From: Firmicutes bacterium CAG:145
Lineage (GTDB): Bacteria; Bacillota; Clostridia; Peptostreptococcales; Anaerovoracaceae
NCBI GenBank assembly: GCA_000435715.1
Contig: FR882584.1
Span: 1-28,064 of the forward strand
DNA length: 28,064 nucleotides
Direction: 5' to 3'
In this document: positions 16,245-23,933 of the stretch, one piece after another
How positions within the stretch are numbered: position 1 is the first letter of the stretch
How the letters are laid out: each line of letters starts with the position of its first letter
The notes under the pieces: model-generated
Database searches by the model: none
What the model was told of the DNA's origin: nothing
Seen by the model: the letters and a program-made list of their open reading frames with translations, nothing else
Translations under genes and position numbers: made by a program

Positions 16245-18194
16245 ATGACCAAGTACAGTCACCTGTTCGAGCCGATAACCATCGGAAGCATGACGGTCAA
16301 GAACAGGATATTTCAGTCAGCGGTAGGTACTCACCTAGCCACTGAAAACTACGAGGTGACCGACAGGCATCTGGCATATTTTGAAAAGAGGGCCAGGGGA
16401 GGAGTGGGTCTGATAACCACCGAGTGCATAGTGATGCAGCCTGACACGAGATATACCACGTTCCATGGTTTGGGACTTTTTGAAGACAGAATGGTAGACG
16501 AGCTGAAAAAGGTTACCGACCTTGTACACAAATACGACACGAGAATAGCCGCTCAGATAATGCACCCGTCGGCGGTCGCCACGCCTAAGTACAACAACGG
16601 CAAACAGCCTGTGGCGGCTTCGCCCCTCGAATGTAGGGCGGTTGGTGAGATAACGAGAGAGATAACCTTAGAAGAGATAGAGCAGTTTATCGCGGACTAC
16701 GGCAAGGCGGCTTACCGGGCGTACCAAGCCGGCTTTGACGCCATAGAGGTACATTGCTGCCATGGTCACGGCTTGCTGGGAAGATTCATCTCTCCTGTGG
16801 AAAACAAGCGTATAGACAAGTACGGCGGAAACACGGACGGACGCCTCAGACTGCCTCTGGAAGTGATAAGAGAGATGAGGAGAGTCTTACCTGAGGATTA
16901 CCCAATCATCGTAAGAATGTCATCCGAGGACAATTATCCGGGAGGACAGTCTATGGCAGAGGCTAAATATATAGCGCGCCAGTTTGAGAAAAACGGAGTC
17001 TCCATGATACACATGTCCTTTGGAACCATGAACACGCCATGGACGCTGACAACGCCTTCCGGCACACCTAAGTCCTTTAACGCCGAAAGGGCGGAAGAAC
17101 TGAAACGGGCCGTAAACATTCCTGTAGGCTTCATAGGACGGAACAACGAAGCTTGGGTTGCCGATATGATGATAGAAGAGGGAAAGTGCGACGTGGCATA
17201 TATGGGAAGAACATGCCTCGTGGATCCTGAATTCCCTAACAAGGCCCGGGAGGGAAGAGAAGAAGAAATCATCCCTTGCATAGGCTGCTGCCACTGCCTT
17301 GTTTCCATCAATTCGGATCTTACCATAAGATGTACCATGAATCCGGAAGTGGGACATGAAACGGAGGTCAAGACCAAGACGGATAATCCTCAGAGCATAC
17401 TGGTAGTGGGAGGAGGAGCCGCCGGACTGACTGCGGCAGCCTATGCCGCCGAGATCGGTCATAAAGTAGACCTGGTAGAAAAGTCAGGCAGACTGGCGGG
17501 ACAGATGTACATGGCTGCATTTCCTCCAGCCAAACAGGAGATAACACAAGGCTCCAAATACATGATAGGAAGAGCTGAAAGAGCCGGCGTGAATATCAGC
17601 CTCAATACATGTATGACGGCAGAAGAAATAAAAGATGCCGGATACGATAAGGTGATAGTGGCTACGGGAGGAGCGCCTGTGGTTCCGGGCTTCTTAAGAG
17701 GCGCAAATCACATGATTTCAGCATGGGACGCCCTTACAGGAAAAGAAAAGTGCGGACTGAATACAGTCATCGTAGGAGGAGGACTGGTGGGAGTTGAAAC
17801 CGCCGACTTCTTGGCCCATCCTATTCGCGACCTCGGCCCTCGCTCACGACGCGTCACCGTAATCGAGATGGACGATATAATCGCGAAAGAAGAGAAATCG
17901 TCCTTCAGACCTCTCATGATAGACAGAATCCTGCAAAAGGGAGTAGAGGTTCTCACCTCGTCTAAGGTCTTATCGGTAGAAGGAAGCATCATAAGATACG
18001 AAAGGGGAGGAAAGGAATACACCCTTGAGAACGTTGATACTGTAGTATCGGCGGTAGGCGTAAGGAGCGAAAACTCTCTGGTAGAAGAACTGCAGGCCGT
18101 AGGAATCGAGCCTGTTGTAATAGGCGATGCTTCCAAAGCGCGAAACATTCATTCTGCGACGGAAGAAGCGTTCACTGCGGTGAATATGCTATGA
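16245..18194 (+). CDS. 2-enoate reductase-like FMN/[4Fe-4S]/FAD oxidoreductase
   Basis: A 649-residue protein with the multi-cofactor layout of 2,4-dienoyl-CoA reductase, bile-acid BaiCD and 2-enoate reductase. It has an OYE-type FMN barrel (1-340), a cluster-binding set Cys345, Cys348, Cys351 and Cys363, then a FAD/NAD(P) module with GGGAAGL at 389-395 and a second GGGLVG near 503. In the barrel, VHCCHGHGLLGRF (169-181) replaces the usual His-x-x-His-Gly-Tyr-Leu pattern, so the Tyr that normally donates a proton is missing. The reaction may be a dehydrogenation or another flavin reaction instead of C=C reduction. AGGAGG lies 9 bases before the ATG. It closes the operon, followed by a terminator. 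Confidence 0.9.
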   Translation: MTKYSHLFEPITIGSMTVKNRIFQSAVGTHLATENYEVTDRHLAYFEKRARGGVGLITTECIVMQPDTRYTTFHGLGLFEDRMVDELKKVTDLVHKYDTRIAAQIMHPSAVATPKYNNGKQPVAASPLECRAVGEITREITLEEIEQFIADYGKAAYRAYQAGFDAIEVHCCHGHGLLGRFISPVENKRIDKYGGNTDGRLRLPLEVIREMRRVLPEDYPIIVRMSSEDNYPGGQSMAEAKYIARQFEKNGVSMIHMSFGTMNTPWTLTTPSGTPKSFNAERAEELKRAVNIPVGFIGRNNEAWVADMMIEEGKCDVAYMGRTCLVDPEFPNKAREGREEEIIPCIGCCHCLVSINSDLTIRCTMNPEVGHETEVKTKTDNPQSILVVGGGAAGLTAAAYAAEIGHKVDLVEKSGRLAGQMYMAAFPPAKQEITQGSKYMIGRAERAGVNISLNTCMTAEEIKDAGYDKVIVATGGAPVVPGFLRGANHMISAWDALTGKEKCGLNTVIVGGGLVGVETADFLAHPIRDLGPRSRRVTVIEMDDIIAKEEKSSFRPLMIDRILQKGVEVLTSSKVLSVEGSIIRYERGGKEYTLENVDTVVSAVGVRSENSLVEELQAVGIEPVVIGDASKARNIHSATEEAFTAVNML

Positions 18195-18215
18195 GATACA
18201 GAATATAAATTCAAG

Positions 18216-18245
18216 AAGCGGCGCATTTTATGCGCCGTTTCTTTT
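18216..18245 (+). terminator. terminator of the 13-gene operon
   Basis: An 11-bp stem with one G-T pair (AAGCGGCGCAT 18216-18226 with 18230-18240) has a 3-nt loop, followed by CTTTTAT. Confidence 0.85.
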
Positions 18246-18267
18246 ATGTATTGGAAAAACTTACACC

Positions 18268-18296
18268 TTGAAAGAGAACGTATGTTCTCGTATAAT
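18268..18296 (+). promoter_or_regulatory. sigma-A promoter of the SOS polymerase operon
   Basis: TTGAAA (18268-18273) and TATAAT (18291-18296) are separated by 17 bases. The LexA box fills the spacer, which would block RNA polymerase when LexA is bound. Confidence 0.85.
18274..18289. promoter_or_regulatory. LexA/DinR SOS box
   Basis: GAGAAC-GTAT-GTTCTC has 6-bp perfect half-sites around a 4-nt spacer, and matches the Bacillota pattern GAAC-N4-GTTC. A further GAGAAC half-site occurs at 18303-18308 just downstream of the -10. Confidence 0.88.
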
Positions 18297-18329
18297 TGAT
18301 ATGAGAACAGGATCAGGAGGTGAGAAAAT

Positions 18330-19586
18330 ATGATTTCGGGCTGCTATCTGTGCATAGATTTAAAATCCTTTTATGCTTCTGTGGAATGTGTGGAGAGAGG
18401 ACTGGATCCTCTCAAGACAAAATTAGTGGTAGCCGACGCCGAAAGAGGAGAAAGGACAGTATGTCTTGCAGCGACTCCTGCCCTCAAGAAGATGGGAGTA
18501 AAAAACAGGTGCCGCCTCTTTGAAATACCTCAGGGTATACCATATATAAAAGCTACGCCCCGGATGAAACTCTATATGAAATACTCCTCGGAGATATATA
18601 AAATATATCTTAAGTATTTTAATAAAGACGACATCCATGTCTATTCTGTAGATGAAGTCTTCATAGACGCAGGAAAATATCTTAAAATGTACGGCGGCGA
18701 CGCCGGACATATCGCTGAAATGGTAATGGGAGATGTTCTCAGACTTACAGGGATAACCGCTGCATGCGGCATAGGCTCCAATCTGTATTTATCAAAAGTA
18801 GCTCTTGATATAATGGCCAAAAATGCACGCGGCGGTATAGCCGTACTGGATGAAGAAAAATATAAACAACTGCTCTGGGATCATAAACCGATCACGGATT
18901 TCTGGCGGATAGGAAAGGGGACAGCCGACAGACTCGGAAAATACGGTATCTATACCATGAGACAGGTAGCCTCGGCAGATAAGGGGCTGCTTCGCAGAAA
19001 TTTCGGGAAGGACGCTCAGCTGCTCATAGACCACGCATGGGGAAGAGAGCCGGTGACTATAGAGGACATAAAGTCTTATATACCTAAAGAAAGGAGTATA
19101 ACCGCCGGACAAGTACTGCCAAAAGCTTATGACTTTGAAAAGGGGAAGCTGATAATGAGAGAAATGATATGCGGTTTATGTATTGAACTTACAGAAAAGA
19201 GCCTGTTGGTCAACTCTGTAAGCCTCTTTATAGGGTATTTTAGGGAATCCGCTTCTCCCGGAAGGGGCAGCATATCTCTGCCCTTTTATACGGCGTCTTA
19301 CAGTGTGATAAGCAAAAAAGTCGGTGAACTCTATGACAAGATCGCAGGCGGAACCTGCGGAATAAGGCGGATACACATCTCTTTATGCGGGGCGATATAC
19401 GGCAGAGAGTCTCAGTTCGATTTTTTCAATACTGCAGAAGACATGGACAGAGAAAAGCGAATATCGGAGACGGTGATAGACATAAGGCATAAATACGGGA
19501 AAAACTCTGTGATCAGCGCTATGAATCTCGAGGAGGGCTCTACGGCTGTTTCTCAAAATAATCAGATAGGAGGTCATAAGGCATGA
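18330..19586 (+). CDS. Y-family DNA polymerase (DinB/UmuC-like, UvrX/YqjW type)
   Basis: A 418-residue translesion polymerase. The catalytic acidic residues are visible: Asp10 in YLCIDLKSFYASVE and the pair Asp108-Glu109 in YSVDEVFID. The palm and fingers are followed by a thumb with the helix-hairpin-helix-like segment FWRIGKGTADRLGKYGIYTMRQVA near residues 190-213, then a little-finger domain from about 250. The form resembles the Bacillus UvrX/YqjW group more than housekeeping Pol IV, and these are usually SOS-induced with a YolD-like partner, as here. CAGGAGGTG lies upstream of the ATG. The LexA box and the ATGA overlap with the next gene support a damage-inducible operon. Confidence 0.92.
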   Translation: MISGCYLCIDLKSFYASVECVERGLDPLKTKLVVADAERGERTVCLAATPALKKMGVKNRCRLFEIPQGIPYIKATPRMKLYMKYSSEIYKIYLKYFNKDDIHVYSVDEVFIDAGKYLKMYGGDAGHIAEMVMGDVLRLTGITAACGIGSNLYLSKVALDIMAKNARGGIAVLDEEKYKQLLWDHKPITDFWRIGKGTADRLGKYGIYTMRQVASADKGLLRRNFGKDAQLLIDHAWGREPVTIEDIKSYIPKERSITAGQVLPKAYDFEKGKLIMREMICGLCIELTEKSLLVNSVSLFIGYFRESASPGRGSISLPFYTASYSVISKKVGELYDKIAGGTCGIRRIHISLCGAIYGRESQFDFFNTAEDMDREKRISETVIDIRHKYGKNSVISAMNLEEGSTAVSQNNQIGGHKA

Positions 19587-19894
19587 AAAGATCAGAAAGA
19601 GCAAAACAATTCATACCGTTTTCTGCCCTCAAGGGGCTCGACGAAGAGCTCACAAGAGCTGAAAAAGTCCTGTGCCAGAAGAGAGAACTGCTGGAGGATG
19701 AGGCCGAAGAACTCAACAGAAAGCTAACTGATATCGAAGCGGGAAGCCGGATAGAAATAGAATACTACAGAATGGGGGAGTACGTAAAAAAGAAGGGAAC
19801 AGTGAAGAGAGTGGATGATGTGTATCGAGTCATAGAAGTAGATGATAAAAAGATCAAGATATCCAGCATAGTTTCTTTAAAAGTAGATATCTGA
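19583..19894 (+). CDS. YolD-like family protein
   Basis: A 103-residue protein of the YolD-like family. It has the RSERAKQFIPFSALKGLDE N-terminal motif, a charged helix (about residues 24-52), and a C-terminal small beta domain (EIEYYRMGEYVKKKGTVKRVD...IKISSIVSL). Such proteins are typically encoded next to Y-family polymerases and are thought to regulate or accompany them, as UmuD does for UmuC, but without a protease domain. The start overlaps the polymerase stop by 4 bases (ATGA), with AGGAGGT upstream. Role inference comes from gene pairing. No clear hairpin terminator follows; the next gene is convergent. Confidence 0.85.
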   Translation: MKRSERAKQFIPFSALKGLDEELTRAEKVLCQKRELLEDEAEELNRKLTDIEAGSRIEIEYYRMGEYVKKKGTVKRVDDVYRVIEVDDKKIKISSIVSLKVDI

Positions 19895-19920
19895 AGTCTA
19901 AAACACTGACGGCTCGGGCG

Positions 19921-20430
19921 CTATATGGCCCCATATGCGAGTATTTCGCTGCTGCCTACGCTATAACTGTTCCTGACGCATTTATTGCCGCTGTTTCCTT
20001 CTATGACAAAGACGTCTCCATCGTCGGCGCCGTCTACTATTCCCATATGGTCGGCAGACCGGTCGCCGTCCCAGTCAAAGAAGATGATCATGCCGGGCAC
20101 CGGATCTGTATTTGGACTGTAAAGGCGGCGGTTTTCTTTGAACCATCGCAAGAATTGAGTACACGAAGCAAATTTGGGAGGCTCGTCGTAACACTTATCT
20201 AAGCACCACGACACGAAACAGGCGCACCAGCTTGTATGGCTGTCGAATCCGTACCATTTCCAGTATTTTTCTCCGCCTGAATTTCCAAGTTCAGATACGG
20301 CGGTCTGTTTTAAAAGATTGCCGTCAAAATTTTTTAAGGGTCTGGGTCGCGTCATGAGAAAGAAAGATAAAAATGATGAAAGAAGAAAAACTATGAGAAA
20401 GAGAACTATAAACCTTTTAGCCTTATTCAT
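19921..20430 (-). CDS. CHAP-domain cell-wall hydrolase, membrane-anchored or secreted
   Basis: A 169-residue protein with an N-terminal hydrophobic segment (residues 7-26) after a basic start. There is no lipobox, so it is either a signal peptide or an uncleaved anchor. A CHAP domain follows: the WCACFVSW motif provides the nucleophile Cys69, His128 lies in ADHMGIV, and EGNSGN (144-149) supplies the third catalytic position. CHAP proteins are Cys-His amidases or endopeptidases that cut peptidoglycan peptides. There is no separate wall-binding domain. The ATG has CCGGAGTGATCTT upstream. The gene is convergent with the SOS operon, and a 14-bp palindrome lies upstream of it. Confidence 0.85.
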   Translation of the reverse strand: MNKAKRFIVLFLIVFLLSSFLSFFLMTRPRPLKNFDGNLLKQTAVSELGNSGGEKYWKWYGFDSHTSWCACFVSWCLDKCYDEPPKFASCTQFLRWFKENRRLYSPNTDPVPGMIIFFDWDGDRSADHMGIVDGADDGDVFVIEGNSGNKCVRNSYSVGSSEILAYGAI

Positions 20431-20475
20431 AAGATCACTCCGGATGGGAATTTAAGAAGAAGTATAAGGCCGCGG

Positions 20476-20489
20476 TAAAGGGCCCTTTA
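20476..20489. repeat. 14-bp perfect palindrome upstream of the CHAP gene
   Basis: TAAAGGGCCCTTTA is self-complementary. It lies in the gap between the CHAP gene and the end of the radical SAM gene, about 50 bases upstream of the CHAP ATG, and is a candidate operator. Confidence 0.45.
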
Positions 20490-20524
20490 ATCAGCATATT
20501 CCCTCTGTGTGAAGTATATACCGT

Positions 20525-20565
20525 AAAACAAAGACGCCTTGGCTTTTGATATGCCAGCGTCTTTG
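20525..20565 (-). terminator. terminator of the radical SAM gene
   Basis: On the minus strand a 9-bp stem (CAAAGACGC with GCGTCTTTG, 20557-20565 with 20529-20537), with an inner 4-bp extension, is followed by TTTT. Confidence 0.8.
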
Positions 20566-20594
20566 CTCTGCGGTATATTTGTATAGTATAGGAA

Positions 20595-21968
20595 TTATTT
20601 TCCGTGAGAATCAGCCCAGAGTTTATCTGCTACAGGCCCCCATTCTTTTGCATATTGGGTACATTTGCCGCATAAGTGCTCGCAAGTCTCAGGCTGCTCC
20701 AGATCTGTGGATTTGGCGCCTGTCTTGTGTATCAGTTCTTGCAGTATATGAGGGTTCTCAAGCATAGGACAAGGCTTGAGCATGTTGTCATTGAACGGCT
20801 GGCCATCTTTATACGCCAGGAACAAAGGCTGCCTCAGACAGTCCAAGAGAGACTGATCTTTTATATTCGCTCCCGAGTAATGTATAAAGACGCAAGGTTC
20901 TACATCTCCGTTAGCGTTGATGTGACAGTACCTCTCGCCTCCGGCTATGCATCCGTGTACAAACTCTCCGTCGTTTTGGAAATCTATCGCAAAGAGCTCT
21001 TTGCCTCCTGTAAGTCCTCTTATCTCCCTTATCTTGTTATACATATAAGTTCTCTGCTCAGGACTCAGAAGAAGATCGGTGCTGGCATTAACACCTACAG
21101 GCATATAGTGGAAATACCAGGCGAAAACGCAGCCCTTATCTATGAGCATATCCAGAAAATCATCGCTGGTGACGGTCAAATAATTCTGACTGGTATAACA
21201 TATAGAGACCCCGAAAGGAATATGGTTTTCGTGCATGAGATCCATAGCAGCTAAGGCTTTCTTATAATGTCCGTTTCCGCGGCGGCCGTCATTGCTCTCT
21301 TCGAATCCTTCGATACTGACAGAAACAAAGAAGTTTCCAACCCTCAGAAGGTCGTCGCAGAACTTTTGATCTATGAGAGTTCCGTTGGTGAAGGCGTGGA
21401 AAGCTACGTCCTTATGTTTTTCGCACAATCTGATTATATCGTCCCGGCGAACCAGCGGCTCGCCTCCCGTAAACAGATAAGCGTATATCCCCAGTTCTTT
21501 TCCTTCAGTGATTATCTTGTCCATAATCTCATAAGAGAGATTCAGCCTGTTTCCGTATTCGGCCGCCCAGCATCCCGTGCAGTGAAGGTTACATGCCGTG
21601 GTAGGATCCATCAATATGATCCACGGAATGTTGCAGCCGTATTTTTCTTTCATTGCCATAGAGGTCTTATATCCCCTGAAACCTGCCTCATATCCGGCAT
21701 TGAGCAAGAATGTCTTGAGAATGTGAGGATCTACTTCTCTGACTATCCTGTTGACATAATGAGCCCATTTGCTGTCCGGAGAATGAGCCAGATCCCTCAA
21801 CATATCATAGGATGAACTCTGCCAGGAATCACCTAAGATCTTTTCTATTTTATCCACCAAGGCCAAAGCTTCGGAAGAAACGTCCCCCTGTTTTCCTTTG
21901 TCTATCAACGAATTGAGAGCCATACTGAAAGCTTTTCTTTCTGCGATGTGTGCTAAACTTTTTGCCAT
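20595..21968 (-). CDS. radical SAM protein with C-terminal SPASM-like cysteines
   Basis: A 457-residue radical SAM enzyme. After an N-terminal helical extension of about 115 residues, the cluster motif Cys126-x3-Cys130-x2-Cys133 appears in TACNLHCTGCW. It is followed by the SAM-binding FTGGEPLVR near 165-173 and a TIM-barrel core. The C-terminal half has further cysteines (GCIAGGERYCHINANGDVEPC, and CEHLCGKC near 433-440), the pattern of a SPASM-like auxiliary cluster. Such proteins often mature peptides or modify small metabolites, but no precursor peptide is visible next to it. GGGAGGT lies 7 bases upstream of the ATG. It is monocistronic, with its own terminator, and divergent from the two-TM protein gene. 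The substrate is unknown. Confidence 0.87.
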   Translation of the reverse strand: MAKSLAHIAERKAFSMALNSLIDKGKQGDVSSEALALVDKIEKILGDSWQSSSYDMLRDLAHSPDSKWAHYVNRIVREVDPHILKTFLLNAGYEAGFRGYKTSMAMKEKYGCNIPWIILMDPTTACNLHCTGCWAAEYGNRLNLSYEIMDKIITEGKELGIYAYLFTGGEPLVRRDDIIRLCEKHKDVAFHAFTNGTLIDQKFCDDLLRVGNFFVSVSIEGFEESNDGRRGNGHYKKALAAMDLMHENHIPFGVSICYTSQNYLTVTSDDFLDMLIDKGCVFAWYFHYMPVGVNASTDLLLSPEQRTYMYNKIREIRGLTGGKELFAIDFQNDGEFVHGCIAGGERYCHINANGDVEPCVFIHYSGANIKDQSLLDCLRQPLFLAYKDGQPFNDNMLKPCPMLENPHILQELIHKTGAKSTDLEQPETCEHLCGKCTQYAKEWGPVADKLWADSHGK

Positions 21969-22133
21969 TATAATACCTCCCTTTTACTACTATATTAGTA
22001 TACATTTTTATGAAAACTATTCATATATACAAAAATGACCGGCAGTTTAAAATTTGTGCAAATTGTCAAATTTGTTAGAAACGAAAGGGACGCGTCATCA
22101 GAAAATTTTCGTGCAAACGCGTCCGGAGTATAG

Positions 22134-22139
22134 TATAAT
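22134..22139 (+). promoter_or_regulatory. -10 box in repeat copy 1
   Basis: TATAAT; no good -35 is seen at 17 bases, where the sequence is GTGCAA. It may depend on an activator. Confidence 0.4.
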
Positions 22140-22213
22140 AAATTTATCTGACTGAAAAGACATGAAATTTTAACTGAAACGGAAGTTTTAGTGCAAAAAC
22201 AGGCGAGATATAG

Positions 22214-22219
22214 TATAAT
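22214..22219 (+). promoter_or_regulatory. -10 box in repeat copy 2
   Basis: TATAAT, with GTGCAA again at the -35 position. The TGAAA triplet of copy 1 lies immediately upstream of that, in a position usual for an activator site. Confidence 0.45.
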
Positions 22220-22275
22220 AAAGGCATCTGACTGAAAAGACATGAAATTTTAACTGAAACGGAAGAAGATGCATT

Positions 22276-23055
22276 ATGAACCAATCTGATAAAAGTAAGA
22301 TAAGAACGAGCAAGGGACTTATAATTGTGATCTTTATACTGATCGCAGTCGCGCTGGCTTTTAAGATGTATAATCCGCAGACTGAGAACGAGGTTGACTT
22401 TTTTTCAGAAGATGCTAAAAAGCAGATATCTGTAGAACTGCGAAATGATCAGACGCAGGTAAGCCAGACTGCAAAGATAACCGGAGCTGAGGCTGCGGAA
22501 CAGGAAGAAAGGATATATCTGCTTCGCGTCAATCACAACGAGGATGTGACTATGGTTTTCAGGATTCAGGTCGCTTCGCAGGAAGACGGCATGGATGAAG
22601 CCCTTAAGATGAAAGTATATGACGAGACCCACGATGAAGTTTTGTATGAGGGAAGCGTAAGAAATGCTGATAATAAGGTGTTTGAGACAGAGCAGGTGAC
22701 TAACGCCGCTAAGAAAAACGATACCCGCTACAGGATATATTTTTATTTTGAGGGTCAGGCGGCGCAGCAGTATGAGACTTCCGAGACAGAAGTCAAGTTT
22801 GACTGGTCCATACCTGAAGATCAGACCGGCGCCCTGAAGATGTCCAAGACAGGAGATGTAAAAGTGATACTCTATGCGTTTATAGCTATGATAGTGATCA
22901 CAGTAGTACTCCTGATAGTGTTCAGAAAGCGAATAAACCCTGAAGTTTTCAACTTGGGACGTTCTGTCGAAGAAGAGAAAGAAGAGCTTTTAGAAGAGAC
23001 GGACCAAAAGCAGCAGCCCGAAAGCGGCGATGATACAGAAGAAGATAAAGAGTAA
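22276..23055 (+). CDS. membrane protein with two TM segments, unknown function
   Basis: This 259-residue gene is not recognised as a known family. A short basic cytoplasmic start leads to a membrane segment at about residues 14-29. An acidic extracellular region of about 165 residues follows with beta-rich stretches (IYLLRVNHNEDVTMVFRIQVA, RYRIYFYFEG), then a second membrane segment at about 196-216. The cytoplasmic tail is very rich in Glu and Asp (about 228-259). The extracellular part resembles an immunoglobulin-like or carbohydrate-binding beta sandwich only in general appearance. GGAAG lies 12 bases before the ATG. The gene is preceded by the 80-bp duplicated promoter unit and followed by a strong terminator, so it is a monocistronic, probably tightly regulated gene. 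Confidence 0.75.
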   Translation: MNQSDKSKIRTSKGLIIVIFILIAVALAFKMYNPQTENEVDFFSEDAKKQISVELRNDQTQVSQTAKITGAEAAEQEERIYLLRVNHNEDVTMVFRIQVASQEDGMDEALKMKVYDETHDEVLYEGSVRNADNKVFETEQVTNAAKKNDTRYRIYFYFEGQAAQQYETSETEVKFDWSIPEDQTGALKMSKTGDVKVILYAFIAMIVITVVLLIVFRKRINPEVFNLGRSVEEEKEELLEETDQKQQPESGDDTEEDKE

Positions 23056-23104
23056 AAGATATAACCAATAGCGCATGCGCAGCGGCCAGAAGGCCGTTAT
23101 GATT

Positions 23105-23146
23105 AAAAAACAGCAGTCGGCTTGGTGATACCGGCTGCTGTTTTTT
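23105..23146. terminator. bidirectional terminator between the two-TM protein and TRIC channel genes
   Basis: A 16-bp stem with one G-T pair (23105-23120 with 23131-23146) has a 10-nt loop. A6 and T6 at its ends give a U-tract in both directions. Confidence 0.92.
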
Positions 23147-23157
23147 ATGTGCAGATA

Positions 23158-23787
23158 TTACTGTCGTGGCTTCGGAAGGCTCCAGCGGAATTTGGCGGCG
23201 CATAGTCTCAGGACGATGACTATGGCAGTACCTGCAAACATTGAAGCTATGCTTCCGGCATACGGCCATATGAGGACGCAGACGAAAGCGCCTATTATAG
23301 ACGCACTGGCATAAAAATGCTTTACAAATACATATGGCTGATCTCCCGCCATTATATCTCGCAGAATACCTCCTCCTACTCCCGTTATCACACCTACGAA
23401 GATGAGAAGGAACATGCTGAATCTGGCGTCGAGGGAATAGGCTGTATTTATGCCGATTACCGTAAAAACTCCCAATCCTATGGAATCCATGATCAGCATG
23501 ATCACGTCATACCATTTTCCTCCAAATGTAGAATACTTTCTGGCTATGATAAAGACCAGTATGGATACAGCGATGGCTATAGCTGCATAGAGGGGATCCC
23601 GAAAGGTCATAGGAGGCGTTATTCCCAGTATCAGATCGCGGATGACACCTCCGCCGACGGCTGTAGTCAGACCGAGTATGGATATACCCAGGATATCCAT
23701 GCGTTTTTCCAGTCCCAGTATGGCCCCGGAGACGGCAAAGGCGACAGTGCCTGCGATTTCAAAAGACAGCAGTAAAAATTCTGGCAT
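23158..23787 (-). CDS. TRIC family cation channel protein (UPF0126, YadS/YicG-like)
   Basis: A 209-residue, seven-helix-like membrane protein with two homologous halves. Each half carries the family's Gly-Gly-Gly-x-x-Arg-Asp signature, at residues 45-51 and 138-144. Prokaryotic TRIC proteins form trimeric cation channels; their physiological role in bacteria is not settled. The ATG at 23787 is chosen because AAGGAGGT sits 5 bases upstream; a longer frame from 23835 lacks a site. It has its own promoter and a leader of about 140 nt, and shares the downstream terminator with the convergent neighbour. Confidence 0.9.
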   Translation of the reverse strand: MPEFLLLSFEIAGTVAFAVSGAILGLEKRMDILGISILGLTTAVGGGVIRDLILGITPPMTFRDPLYAAIAIAVSILVFIIARKYSTFGGKWYDVIMLIMDSIGLGVFTVIGINTAYSLDARFSMFLLIFVGVITGVGGGILRDIMAGDQPYVFVKHFYASASIIGAFVCVLIWPYAGSIASMFAGTAIVIVLRLCAAKFRWSLPKPRQ

Positions 23788-23807
23788 AAAGACCTCCTTA
23801 TAACAAA

Positions 23808-23861
23808 CGCCGGACTTACTCGCCTGCAAGTGCAAGGGGGATTTTTAGTTCTCGACCGGCG
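23808..23861 (-). promoter_or_regulatory. inverted repeat in the leader of the TRIC channel gene
   Basis: CGCCGG (23808-23813) pairs with CCGGCG (23856-23861) across 42 bases in the leader, ending about 20 bases before the start codon. It could be a structured 5' UTR, but I could not match it to a known riboswitch class. Confidence 0.3.
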
Positions 23862-23933
23862 AACAATAATCTTTTGTAAAAGCTCTGAGGAACATAAAAT
23901 CCTTTCCTAAAAGCTTACACTGTGAACAAAGAT

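Larger units (their letters stand above)
22101..22265 (+). repeat. 80-bp tandem duplication in the promoter region of the two-TM protein gene
   Basis: The unit starting near 22101 is repeated at 22181 with an exact 80-base offset. The stretch 22146-22185 is identical over 40 bases to 22226-22265, as is TAGTATAATA at 22131-22140 and 22211-22220. Each copy carries GTGCAAA, a TATAAT box, and TGAAA three times at 10- and 12-base steps. The remainder of the 21969-22275 gap is AT-rich and holds no gene. Confidence 0.85.

Noticed and set aside
19919..19939. Hairpin at the junction of the YolD-like and CHAP genes as a terminator
   Set aside because: A short interrupted stem (CGC-T-ATATGG with CCATAT-GCG) without any T-tract, lying in the CHAP coding end.
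22269..22289. Hexapeptide leader frame (MHYEPI) overlapping the start of the two-TM protein
   Set aside because: It is too close to the purine-rich site, has no regulatory codons, and is easily explained by chance.
23788..23927. Riboswitch in the TRIC channel leader (glycine or ZTP class considered)
   Set aside because: The only clear element is a 6-bp inverted repeat. The conserved cores of those classes were not found on either strand.
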